From CAZUFB01 sp048173955 (GTDB lineage: Bacteria > Actinomycetota > Coriobacteriia > Coriobacteriales > UMGS124), in the NCBI GenBank assembly GCA_048173955.1, contig DBEYOB010000128.1, positions 1 through 21,472 on the forward strand: a stretch of DNA of 21,472 bases, in the 5' to 3' direction. The notes under the pieces are model-generated. The model did not search any database, was not told the DNA's origin, and worked only from the letters and a program-made list of their open reading frames with translations. Position numbers and translations under genes: made by a program. This document shows positions 7,858 through 15,354 of this stretch, piece after piece (position 1 is the stretch's first letter; every line of letters starts with the position of its first letter).

Positions 7858-8226
7858 GGTGATGCCTCCTTGTCTGGGCGGCGGGGCCGCGCCCCGTGCC
7901 CGTCGGCACCGAGCCCTTCTGGCGCTCGGCTTCCCCACCATGATGGACCCATCGGGCGCTCGGGCGCATCACAGATAATCGGCTATGTCGATATCTTTGC
8001 AGGTAGATGGCTTGTTGGCAATTCTGCGGCGCACAGGTGGCCCTGCGTTCGGAAAAGGGGTCCGCCGACCGTCGGCATCGGGCGAATGCCGGTGGCCGAG
8101 CGAATCCGCCGTGCCTTTCGGCCTGTTGTTGCCCGAAAGATTGCCCGCCGCACCCGCGCTCAAGGTCGCCGATGGGCTATCCTGTAACGAGCTTGGTAGA
8201 GATGTGGGAAGGGCGGTGGACGGGCG
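7858..8226. promoter_or_regulatory. Divergent intergenic region between flavoprotein and LuxR regulator, with a palindromic site
   Basis: This 369-base gap must hold both promoters. An imperfect palindrome at 7973-7996 (AGATAATCG, six bases, TCGATATCT) lies in the only AT-rich patch and is a candidate operator for the adjacent LuxR-type protein. A short CCGAGC/GCTCGG hairpin sits in the presumed flavoprotein leader at about 7911-7938. I see no convincing -35/-10 pairs and no gene. Confidence 0.35.
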
Positions 8227-9864
8227 ATGCGGGGCGACGGGTTGCTTGCTCGGGGCTGCGCGCTGGCGTGCGGGTTCGGCTTCATGCGGGCGGTCACGTC
8301 GAACGCCTACATCACCGCCTTCGGTGCGGCGTCGGGAAGCAGCCTGGGCTTCGTCGCCAAGACCGAGTTCTCCCTGCTGACGAACCTGGTCTCCGTCGTC
8401 GTTGCCGCGCTGCTGGTGGCGCTCCCCCTCCGCGCGTCGCGCTCGGGCCGCTGGGTCGCCATGCCGCGCGCCCTGGTCGTCGGCGCCGCCGCCGTGCTGG
8501 TCGTAGGCTATGCCGCAGGTTCGGTGGGGGCCTTCGCGCGCGTCCCGGAGCTGGCGGGGGAGATCGTCGTCTCCGTGCTGTACGCCGCGGGCATGCTGGT
8601 GCTCACGCTGTCGTGGTTCGAGGCGTTTTCGGCGGAGCGCGACCTTCGCTTCGCCCTGCGCTGCCTTTTGTGCGGCTACCTGGTCCAGGCAGGCGTGTAC
8701 TTCGCCCTCTCGTTCCTCGAAGGGTGGGCGTTGTTCGGCGCGTGCTCCGCGCTGCTCGCCGTCTCGCTTGCGCTGATGCGGCATGTGCGCCGGGGTGCCG
8801 AGGCACCCCCGACGCCGGGTTCCGTCCCGGTGGGCGCCGGCCGCGGCGAGCTCTTCGTTTCGCGTTGCCTGCCGCTCGGCGCGGTCATGCGCGCTCTCAC
8901 GGGCTCGTTTCTCTGCGTCTTCACCCTGACCGCCGTCGTCGGGCTGCTCCATACCTCGGTTATCGGCAACGACTTTGAATACGTGGTCGGCGCCATCCCC
9001 ATGACCGAGGCGCTCGCGATCGCCACCGTGCTGCTCGCGCTCGTCGTGTTCGTCTCGCGCCGCGTCCCCTCGACGAGCGCCGTCTATCGCGCGCTGTTCC
9101 CCGTCATGCTGGTCGCCCTGTCGGCGCTGCCGTTCGTCTCGGGATCGCTCGGCGGCTACGCCGGGATGATCATGGTGGTCTGCTACGACCTGGTCGGCAT
9201 GGCGTTCGTGCTGTTTTTGCTTGAGGCGGCGTGCGGCTGTTCCGCCCCCGCCGTGTGCCTGATGGGCATCTATCAGGCGGGGACGCAGCTCTCGCTCGTG
9301 GTGGGGCTCTCGCTGGGCATCGGGCTCAGCTACCTGGGCGCCGGGGCGGATGCCTCGTATGCGACGGTCCTCATCCTCGTCTGCATTTACCTGCTGTCAA
9401 TGGTCCTGACCGTGCTGCTGCGGCGGCGGGGCAGGGGGTCCGACGCGGACGACGGAAAAATCGGCGAGGTCGCCCTCGGGGAGGCCGGCGGCGATGCGGG
9501 GCTCCTGGCGGCGGAGGCCGCCGTTTTGGGCGTATCGGAAGCGGTCGGGCAGGGCGCCGACGTGTCCGAGATCGAGCGCCGCGCCCAGCGGGCGATGCGC
9601 GAGCGCGTGGGGGAGCGGGTCGAGCGGTATGCATCCGAACGCGGCCTCACCCCGCGCGAGGCGCAGGTCATGGTGCAGCTCGCGCGGGGCAGAAGCGCCG
9701 CGGCCATCGCCGCCGACCTCGGCATCGCGGAGAACACCGCGTGGGCGCACATCAAGCGCGTCTACGCCAAGGTCGGCGTGCATGGGAAGCAGGAGCTCAT
9801 CGACCTCGTGGAAAACGAGGTCATCTCGAAAGACGACGACGCGCGGGACGAAGGCGTCCGATAG
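8227..9864 (+). CDS. Membrane-bound LuxR-family transcriptional regulator (multi-TM plus C-terminal HTH)
   Basis: A 545-residue protein. Residues 1-400 contain roughly 10-12 hydrophobic membrane segments resembling an MFS-type sensor/transport fold. A cytoplasmic linker follows, and residues about 475-540 form a LuxR/FixJ helix-turn-helix (LTPREAQVMVQLARGRSAAAIAADLGIAENTAWAHIKRVY is the core; this reproduces TPRE, the recognition helix and the VH-K---Y ending of the family). Such membrane-embedded LuxR regulators are especially numerous in Eggerthellaceae, where they often sit beside flavoprotein reductase genes and are thought to sense a reductase substrate. The same arrangement is seen here with the divergent flavoprotein at 5956-7857. 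The ATG at 8227 is preceded by GGGAAGGG and GGTGGA, an acceptable but not strong site. The ligand is unknown. Confidence 0.88.
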   Translation: MRGDGLLARGCALACGFGFMRAVTSNAYITAFGAASGSSLGFVAKTEFSLLTNLVSVVVAALLVALPLRASRSGRWVAMPRALVVGAAAVLVVGYAAGSVGAFARVPELAGEIVVSVLYAAGMLVLTLSWFEAFSAERDLRFALRCLLCGYLVQAGVYFALSFLEGWALFGACSALLAVSLALMRHVRRGAEAPPTPGSVPVGAGRGELFVSRCLPLGAVMRALTGSFLCVFTLTAVVGLLHTSVIGNDFEYVVGAIPMTEALAIATVLLALVVFVSRRVPSTSAVYRALFPVMLVALSALPFVSGSLGGYAGMIMVVCYDLVGMAFVLFLLEAACGCSAPAVCLMGIYQAGTQLSLVVGLSLGIGLSYLGAGADASYATVLILVCIYLLSMVLTVLLRRRGRGSDADDGKIGEVALGEAGGDAGLLAAEAAVLGVSEAVGQGADVSEIERRAQRAMRERVGERVERYASERGLTPREAQVMVQLARGRSAAAIAADLGIAENTAWAHIKRVYAKVGVHGKQELIDLVENEVISKDDDARDEGVR

Positions 9865-9883
9865 CGCGAAGGGAGCGGGACAG

Positions 9884-10318
9884 GTGTCGAGCTACAAGTC
9901 GAAGCAGGTCATCGTGATGCGTCGCGACCTCAAGATGCGCAAGGGGAAGATCGCCGCCCAGGCGGGGCACGCCTGCGTCGAGGCGACGCTCATGGCGCTC
10001 GCGCGCGAGGGGAGGCTCGGCCAGGTGCGCGTGACGCCCGACCAGAGCTGGGTCTATCTCGACGACGGGGGGACCGAGCCGACCCCGCTCTCCGACTGGT
10101 TCGACGCCGGCGTCGCGAAGATCTGCGTGTACGTCGACTCCGAGGAGGAGCTGCTCGGCCTCGCGACGCGCGCCCGCGAGATGGGCTTCTTGTGCGCCCT
10201 CGTCCGCGACGCGGGCCACACCGAGTTCCACGGCGAGCCGACCTACACCTGCATGGCGCTCGAACCGCTTGCGGCCGAGCAGGTGGACCCTCTGACGGGC
10301 GAGTTGCCCCTGTACTGA
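9884..10318 (+). CDS. Pth2-type (archaeal/eukaryotic-like) peptidyl-tRNA hydrolase
   Basis: A 144-residue protein that would cleave the ester bond of stalled peptidyl-tRNA to recycle tRNA. The Pth2 signatures are KMRKGKIAAQAGHA (residues 17-30, the Lys/Gly/His-rich active-site strand and helix) and RDAGHTEFHGEPT (108-120), equivalent to the DAGRTQ...PGT end of family members. Length is slightly above the usual 115-120 because of a loop at 50-72. The start chosen is GTG (9884) with GGGAG ahead of it; the next in-frame ATG lies at MRRDLK, eleven residues later, and would clip the first beta strand. It starts 20 bases after the LuxR gene and could be co-transcribed, though the functions are unrelated. 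Bacteria normally use the unrelated Pth1; whether this genome has both is not visible. Confidence 0.82.
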   Translation: MSSYKSKQVIVMRRDLKMRKGKIAAQAGHACVEATLMALAREGRLGQVRVTPDQSWVYLDDGGTEPTPLSDWFDAGVAKICVYVDSEEELLGLATRAREMGFLCALVRDAGHTEFHGEPTYTCMALEPLAAEQVDPLTGELPLY

Positions 10319-10372
10319 CGGCGGGCGCTGCCCCTGCGCCGACGGTGGGCGCGGTCCTGAACGGACAGTCCG

Positions 10373-11371
10373 CTACACGAAGTCGGGCGGATAGTACGGG
10401 GCGATGTCCGCCTCGGTGAGCTGCCAGGGCACGTCGTCGAAGCCGACGGGTCGCGCCGAGGTGCCAAAAGCCCGGTCGCGCAGCCACAGCAGCCGCGCCC
10501 CGTCGACGAGCTCGACGCCCGCCTCGCTGGCATAGGCAACGGCTCCGGCGGTGTAGCCGCTCGAGGTGACGAAGATCAGCTTCTCGGCCCCCACGGTGCG
10601 GTTCGCCCCCACGAGCTTCTGGACGAGTGGCCTGCCCACGTGGTGGGAGGGGGCGAAGCATTTGCACTCGACGAGGGCGAGCGGTGCGGCGGCATCGCCG
10701 TTGCGGTAGAGCACGATGTCGTACCCGCCGTCGTTGGAGGGCGGCGTGAGCTCGGCGCGGTAGCCGAGCCGTTGGAAGATGTGGGCGCAGAAGCGCTCGA
10801 AGTCGGCGGGGTGCGGCTCGAAGCGCTCGACGAGGGCCTCGACGGTTGTGAGCGCCTGCCGGTCGCGGGCGTCCTGCACCAGGCGTTGGCCCTTTTCGAC
10901 CTCGAGGTCGCACGGCGCGATGGGCGCGCCTTTGGCACGCAGGAGCCCGACGAAGCGCACGGTCGCGGCGGGGTCGTGGCAGGCTATTTCGAGGGGGCCG
11001 ACGCGCACGGTGCACGCGGGCCAGACGACGCGGTTGTCCGCGAAGCGCCGGTCCGCCGCGCCGTCGGATGCGGCGTGCTCCCAGTGGGGGAAGGCGAGCT
11101 CGTAGCAGTCGGTGCGGTGGTTCCCGTTGCGGCGGATGGTGCAGCGCCGCGGCAGGGCGCGGCGGGCCCCCGGGTAGCGCCGATCGAGTTTGGAGATGCG
11201 CGCCATGCGCAGGGCGAAGCGGCCGACCTTGGCGCCGACGACGGCGAGCGCCGCCACGGCCAGCAGGGCGAGCACGCTGGCGACGGCGAGGACGGCCCCC
11301 TGAGGGGCTCCGGAAAGCCGCAGCCCGGGGAGAAGCGCCGCGGGGAGGTTTGCGAGATCGATCTGGTCCAT
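10373..11371 (-). CDS. Membrane-anchored Mrr-like restriction endonuclease-fold protein
   Basis: A 332-residue protein. A single transmembrane helix at about 24-48 is followed by an uncharacterised, Cys- and Arg-rich middle region and a C-terminal Mrr_cat/PD-(D/E)XK nuclease domain (about 188-300): FCAHIFQRLGY, then GGYDIVL (Asp218), then LVECKC (Glu235, Lys237) and a following Gln251, matching the D-ExK-Q layout. Members cleave DNA, often when it is modified or foreign. A membrane anchor on this fold is recurrent in bacteria and suggests action at the envelope, for example on incoming DNA, but that is inference. The start lacks a good Shine-Dalgarno (AAAGG is 12 bases away). No methyltransferase lies beside it, so it is not a classical type II system. 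Converges with the Pth2 gene, 54 bases between stops. Confidence 0.8.
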   Translation of the reverse strand: MDQIDLANLPAALLPGLRLSGAPQGAVLAVASVLALLAVAALAVVGAKVGRFALRMARISKLDRRYPGARRALPRRCTIRRNGNHRTDCYELAFPHWEHAASDGAADRRFADNRVVWPACTVRVGPLEIACHDPAATVRFVGLLRAKGAPIAPCDLEVEKGQRLVQDARDRQALTTVEALVERFEPHPADFERFCAHIFQRLGYRAELTPPSNDGGYDIVLYRNGDAAAPLALVECKCFAPSHHVGRPLVQKLVGANRTVGAEKLIFVTSSGYTAGAVAYASEAGVELVDGARLLWLRDRAFGTSARPVGFDDVPWQLTEADIAPYYPPDFV

Positions 11372-11514
11372 GCGGGAGGCATGCCTTTCTTGTTTCGCCG
11401 GACGGTCGACGCCGAGTGTCGATGTCGAACGATTGTACCTGCCTCCCGGATGGATTCGCTGCGGGAGCGGGTTGGCGCCGCGGGCCGGGTTGTAGGGGCG
11501 GGTTGGCGACGCGA
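11372..11514 (-). promoter_or_regulatory. Promoter region of the Mrr-like gene
   Basis: On the minus strand TACAAT (11432-11437) is a good -10 match about 60 bases before the start codon; no clear -35 lies 17 bases upstream. A perfect 9 bp inverted repeat (CGGGAGGCA at 11373-11381 and its complement at 11440-11448) brackets it, so the site could be an operator or a leader structure. The copy next to the start codon reads GCCTCCCG in the mRNA and is complementary to a ribosome-binding site consensus, which is unusual at that position. Confidence 0.35.
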
Positions 11515-11774
11515 GCGGTCAAAAAGGCGGCGAGTGCGTGTTTCCAGAAAAGTGCCGGTCATTTTGCCAGCGAATGCGTGCCTCCGAAGGCGTCCCGGCG
11601 CCCATGGGCACGCGCCCGGCAGGCGTCCCGCATGATTGCACGCCATCTACCAGGTACTTTACGGACGAGGCACAGGGAATCGCCCCGCACACTGCCCGGC
11701 GCCGCATACACTCGATGGCGGTTTGACCAACACTTTTCCAAAATCACGCATTCGGGCCCGTTTTGGCCAGCCCG
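11515..11774. repeat. 260 bp dispersed repeat, copy A
   Basis: Same orientation and length as copy B at 15355-15614, with 15 substitutions and no gaps (about 94% identity). Bases 11532-11576 and the reverse complement of 11708-11752 are imperfect inverted ends sharing TGCGTG, GAAAAGTG and GGTCA blocks. No start codon with a ribosome-binding site or recognisable domain is present, although one plus-strand frame stays open through both copies. Best read as a non-autonomous repetitive element (MITE or REP-like) inserted between genes. Confidence 0.85.
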
Positions 11775-11849
11775 AGCCGCCCCGCTCGGCCCGAGCCCGC
11801 TCCGGTCAGCTCGGACCCGCTTCAATCGGCCCGGGCCCGTTTTGGCCAG
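11754..11849. repeat. Degenerate 20 bp GC-rich tandem array attached to repeat A
   Basis: About five 19-20 base units run on from the 3' end of repeat A. Each begins near GGGCCCG and ends near GGCCC, with an inner segment that is either TTTTGGCCA or CGCTC-like. First and last units are nearly identical. The period is not a multiple of three, arguing against coding. Confidence 0.7.
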
Positions 11850-12216
11850 GTGCGGAAGCCGCGGCTTCCGTCTCCTGCCGCATGCTGACGCCGTATGCGC
11901 ACATCCCAGGAGGAACCCCAGTGCCTAAACGTGTGTCTCAACGCGGTCGAAGGCTGATTCATCGGTTTCCACGATGGCGCGACGCGACGGTTTCAGACAA
12001 CTTTCAACATTGTCGACGCGTCACCCGAGTTTGGGCTCTTGGCTTTCTGACCAGCAAAAACGCCTCTACTCAACTATGGAGGATTCCAACCGGTCGGAGC
12101 GGGGCGATACTCGGAGCTGCATGCGGCTGCGGCGGCCGTACGGACGCCGCAGCCCGCAGCCCGTCGTGGCGGGGTATGCAACGCATCCCTGAAAACATCG
12201 AACGAGGAGGATTCAC
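11850..12216 (+). promoter_or_regulatory. Leader region of the second Tat flavoprotein, with hairpin
   Basis: No gene is supported here. A perfect 9 bp stem (GCTGCGGCG at 12126-12134 with 12145-12153, ten-base loop) sits about 60 bases before the flavoprotein start and has no U-tract, so it may be a leader structure. An AGGAGGAA followed by GTG at 11921 looks like a translation start, but the frame behind it is open only by running into the flavoprotein gene out of frame. The stretch 11930-12080 is less GC-rich than the rest and should contain the promoter, yet no good -35/-10 pair is visible. Confidence 0.35.
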
Positions 12217-14073
12217 ATGGACACCACCAAGCTTTCGCGCCGCAGCTTCCTGGCTGCCGCGGGCGTCGCCGCCATGGCGGCGGCCGGCACCGCGCTTGCC
12301 GAGGAGGCGCCCGCCGCACCCGCCGAGGGCGGGGCTCCCGCCGAAGAGGGCGGACCCGAGGGCGGTGCGCCCGGCGGCGAAGGAGGTCCCGCGGCGGGCG
12401 GCCCGGCAAGCGCGACGCCCGCAGCCCCGCCCTACTCCGGCGAGGACGACGTGGCGCGCGTCGATGCGAACGGCGACACCGTCTACTACTCCATGCGCCG
12501 CAACTGGGTGGGGGAGGCCCCGGTCGTCGACGAGGCCTCCATCGCCCAGACCATCGAATGCGATGTGGCCGTCCTGGGCCTCAACTACTCCGGCTCGCAG
12601 TGCTTCCGCATGGCCTGCGAACAGGGCCTGACCGTGGTGGGCATCGACTCCCAGGCCAAGGACGGGTTCAATTCGTACGGCGGGCAGCTCGGCCACTTCA
12701 ACTCCACGTGGCAGGAGCAGGTGCTCGGCGTGTCGAAGGACACCTTCGACCCGTGGGACTTCATCGACTCCTACCAGCTGCAGTCGGCCGGTCGCGCGCA
12801 TCCCGACCTCATCAAGCAGTTTGCCAAGCGCAACGGCGAGATGGTCGACTGGATGATGGAGCTGCAGCCCGACCTGGCCGCGGTGACGGGCGTCAACACC
12901 ATCCAGACTGACCGCGAGTACAATTACAAGAAGGGCTACTTCTGGACCTACCCCGCCGTCATCAACCTCGGCTCGGGCGCGTTTGCCAGCTCGGGCGAGT
13001 TCTGCTGTGCGTCGGTTGATGCGGGCATCGCCGCAAGTCCCAGCTCCCAGGCGCTCTACGGCTATTCCGCCGTGGTGCTTGAGAAGGCCGACGGCAAGGT
13101 CACCGGCGCCATCGTGCAGAACGTCGAGGACGGCACCTACACCCGCATCGCAGCCAAGCGCGGCGTGGTGCTCGCTCTGGGCGACTTCTCGGCCAACTCC
13201 GACATGTACAGCGCGCTGTGCACCGAGACGCAGGAGTGCAACCCCTACACCCAGCTCATGGGCTCGGGCCGCGACGGCTACGGCATCAAGATGGGCATCT
13301 GGGCAGGCGGCGTGATGGAGATCGGCCCGCGCGCGGCCATGGGCGGCGCCACGAGCGCGCTGCCGATGGGCTTCTTCGGAGCGGCGGCCGGCTGCTGGAT
13401 CAACAAGTACGGCAAGCGCTTCTGCAACGAGGCGTTCGGCGTGCCCTTCGTCGCCGGCTGCCAGAGCGCCCGCCAGCCCATCGACTCCGACATCATCCAG
13501 GTGTGGGACGCCGGACACTGGCGCGCCTTCGCCGAGAACCAGGCCCTCGGCCACTTCAACGCGAGCGACATCTCCGACGCCAAGATGGACGAGTACCAGG
13601 CCAAGCTCGACGAGGCCTACGCCGCCGGCGCCGAGGGCGCCAACGGCGTGTACGCGGCCGACGACCTGGAGACCTTGGCGAGCTACCTGGGTCTGGAGGG
13701 GGACGCCGCCGCGAACTTCGTGGAGAGCGTGAACACCTACAGCGCCTACGCCGAGGCCGGCAAGGACGAGGACTACGCCAAGCCCGCCGACATGATGTGG
13801 CCCATCAACGAGGGCCCGTTCTACGCCGAGAAGAACACCCGCAACGCCAACATCGTGCTCGTCACGCTGTCGGGTCTGTTCGTCGACGGCAACCAGCAGG
13901 TCCTCGACCAGCACTTCGAGCCGATTCCCGGCCTGTACGCCACGGGCAACTGCTCGGGCGGCCGCTTCCCGCTGCAGTACACCGCGCCGATGAACGGCAT
14001 CTCCATCGGATTCGCCACCGTGTTCGGCGCGCTGCTCGGCGAGTACCTGGGCACCGCGCCCGAGGTTGCATAG
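12217..14073 (+). CDS. Tat-exported FAD-binding fumarate reductase-like protein without FMN domain
   Basis: A 618-residue exported flavoprotein. LSRRSFLAA (residues 6-14) and an Ala-rich stretch form a twin-arginine signal; a Gly/Ala/Pro/Glu low-complexity spacer extends to about residue 72. The FAD_binding_2-type fold begins at about 113 with CDVAVLGLNYSGSQCFRMACEQGLTVV-like sequence, in which the usual GxGxxG is altered to GLNYSG (121-126), and closes with LYATGNCSGGRFP and a glycine/alanine helix that binds the FAD tail. The SGAT-bearing FMN domain of the other flavoprotein in this window is absent, so electrons must arrive from a separate donor. The family is greatly expanded in Eggerthellaceae and acts on diverse respiratory acceptors; the substrate is unknown. 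The start is fixed by GAGGAGG seven bases upstream. A HemW-like gene follows after 200 bases. Confidence 0.88.
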   Translation: MDTTKLSRRSFLAAAGVAAMAAAGTALAEEAPAAPAEGGAPAEEGGPEGGAPGGEGGPAAGGPASATPAAPPYSGEDDVARVDANGDTVYYSMRRNWVGEAPVVDEASIAQTIECDVAVLGLNYSGSQCFRMACEQGLTVVGIDSQAKDGFNSYGGQLGHFNSTWQEQVLGVSKDTFDPWDFIDSYQLQSAGRAHPDLIKQFAKRNGEMVDWMMELQPDLAAVTGVNTIQTDREYNYKKGYFWTYPAVINLGSGAFASSGEFCCASVDAGIAASPSSQALYGYSAVVLEKADGKVTGAIVQNVEDGTYTRIAAKRGVVLALGDFSANSDMYSALCTETQECNPYTQLMGSGRDGYGIKMGIWAGGVMEIGPRAAMGGATSALPMGFFGAAAGCWINKYGKRFCNEAFGVPFVAGCQSARQPIDSDIIQVWDAGHWRAFAENQALGHFNASDISDAKMDEYQAKLDEAYAAGAEGANGVYAADDLETLASYLGLEGDAAANFVESVNTYSAYAEAGKDEDYAKPADMMWPINEGPFYAEKNTRNANIVLVTLSGLFVDGNQQVLDQHFEPIPGLYATGNCSGGRFPLQYTAPMNGISIGFATVFGALLGEYLGTAPEVA

Positions 14074-14176
14074 GGGCGCGTCGCCCTTGCGGGTATAGCG
14101 GCCTGCGCTGGCGGGATGCCCGGTAGATGGCCGAACCGCCTGCAAGGATGACTGCCTGCAAAGATGTATGATCGAT

Positions 14177-14212
14177 GCCGGGCGCCGGGCGCAAGCCGCT
14201 CTGGCGCCCGGC
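14177..14212. promoter_or_regulatory. Perfect 10 bp inverted repeat in the leader of the HemW-like gene
   Basis: GCCGGGCGCC at 14177-14186 and its exact complement at 14203-14212 enclose a 16-base loop. No U-tract follows on either strand, so it is not a standard terminator for the flavoprotein gene. It lies just before the GAGGAGG at 14221 and could influence translation of the next gene. Confidence 0.4.
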
Positions 14213-14273
14213 GACCATGCGAGGAGGGCGCGTGCCGAACGGTCCGCGCGGGCGGATGGGAAGGGTGGTTGCG

Positions 14274-15290
14274 ATGGAGCGTGCCGAGCGCCCGGCTGCG
14301 GGTTCGACGACGGCTGCGGCGGCAGGGGACGCGGGTCCGGGACGGACGGTCATCGTGAACCTCGCCATGCCGTTCTACCCCATCGCGCGCCCCTGGACGC
14401 GCGCCGGGCTCTTCGAGGCGGCCGCCGTCGACCGCGAAGCCTATGTGGCTGCGCTTGCGCGCGAGGTCGAAGGCGCGGTGCCCGATTTCGCCGACTGCCG
14501 AGTGGCCGCCGTGCTGGTCGGCGGAGGGGGCGGCGTTGCGGCGCACATGGCCGACGGGCGTCTCGGTGCCCTGCTGCGCACCGTGCGCCAGCGGTTCGAT
14601 CTGACTGCCGCGGACGGTGTGCCCGCCGAGGTCGCCCTGACGGCGCATCCCGGCATGGTGTCCGCCGCGACGCTCGACGCCTGCCGGATGGGGCATGTGA
14701 CGCGCCTCGTGCTCGACTACGCCACCTCGTCCTCGACCGAGGCACGCGAACTGGGTCGCTTCATGGGGCCCGAGGCGATGGAGGTCACCAGGACGGTGCT
14801 CGGCTCGACCCGAATCGACCTGTCGTTCACGCTGCTCGTCGGAATCCCCGGGCAGACGGAGCGCAGCGGGGTCGCAAGCGTCGAGGCCGCGTTGGGCTAC
14901 GGCGTGACGGCGGTGCGGCTTGAGCGCTTCTCGCTCGACCCCGCATGCCGGCTTGCCCGCGACCGTGCCGCCCGCGACGACGTCTGGCGCGCGCAGCCGC
15001 CTCACCGCCTCCCGGCGCCCGACGAACGCGGGGCCATCGCCGACGCCATGGGGGAACGCCTGCGCGCCGAGGGCTTTGCCGAGTACCTGCCGGGGGAGTG
15101 GGCGCTGCCCGGGCACGAATGCCGCTACCTGCAGCTTGCCGCCACTGGGTGTGAGACGCTCGGCTTCGGCCTGGGTGCCGTGACGCGCTTCGGCGGCGTC
15201 TATGCGCGCAATACGGACGACTGGGCGACCTACCTGCGCTTCAGCGACGACCCTGCACGCTGCATCGCCGAGGTGCGGGCGTCGGAGTAG
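14274..15290 (+). CDS. HemW/HemN-like radical SAM-family protein lacking the cluster cysteines
   Basis: About 338 residues from this ATG. The body follows HemW/coproporphyrinogen oxidase-like proteins: HPGMVSAATLDACRMGHVTRLVL (about 125-147; family NPGT-T---L-----GVNRLS), ELGRFMG (159-165), IDLSFTLLVGIPGQT (181-195; family DLIYGLPGQT) and LGFGLGAVTRFGG (296-308). At the N-terminus, where the family has IHIPFCxxxCxYC, this protein has VNLAMPFYPIARPWTRAG with no cysteine, so it cannot bind the radical-SAM 4Fe-4S cluster in the usual way. It may be a haem-binding or regulatory derivative. Start uncertain: GTG at 14232 follows a perfect GAGGAGG but only four bases away; ATG at 14274 has a moderate AAGGG site. 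It is 200 bases downstream of the flavoprotein and may be co-transcribed. Function is not assigned. Confidence 0.72.
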   Translation: MERAERPAAGSTTAAAAGDAGPGRTVIVNLAMPFYPIARPWTRAGLFEAAAVDREAYVAALAREVEGAVPDFADCRVAAVLVGGGGGVAAHMADGRLGALLRTVRQRFDLTAADGVPAEVALTAHPGMVSAATLDACRMGHVTRLVLDYATSSSTEARELGRFMGPEAMEVTRTVLGSTRIDLSFTLLVGIPGQTERSGVASVEAALGYGVTAVRLERFSLDPACRLARDRAARDDVWRAQPPHRLPAPDERGAIADAMGERLRAEGFAEYLPGEWALPGHECRYLQLAATGCETLGFGLGAVTRFGGVYARNTDDWATYLRFSDDPARCIAEVRASE

Positions 15291-15354
15291 GGCTGCGCGC
15301 TTGAGGCGGCGGATCGGGCGGCCGGCGGGGATGGGCGGGGCGGTGGGGCCCCGG

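Noticed and set aside
5899..8187. 762-codon plus-strand open frame opposite the FMN/FAD reductase
   Set aside because: Val/Gly/Ala/His-rich antisense shadow without domains; the minus strand encodes a clear flavoprotein.
10319..10372. Possible bidirectional terminator between the Pth2 and Mrr-like genes
   Set aside because: Only short competing stems (GTCC/GGAC, GCGC/GCGC) with no U-tract on either strand; not good enough to call.
12070..14145. 691-codon minus-strand frame opposite the second flavoprotein
   Set aside because: Shadow frame without motifs; the plus-strand product has a Tat signal, FAD motifs and a strong ribosome-binding site.
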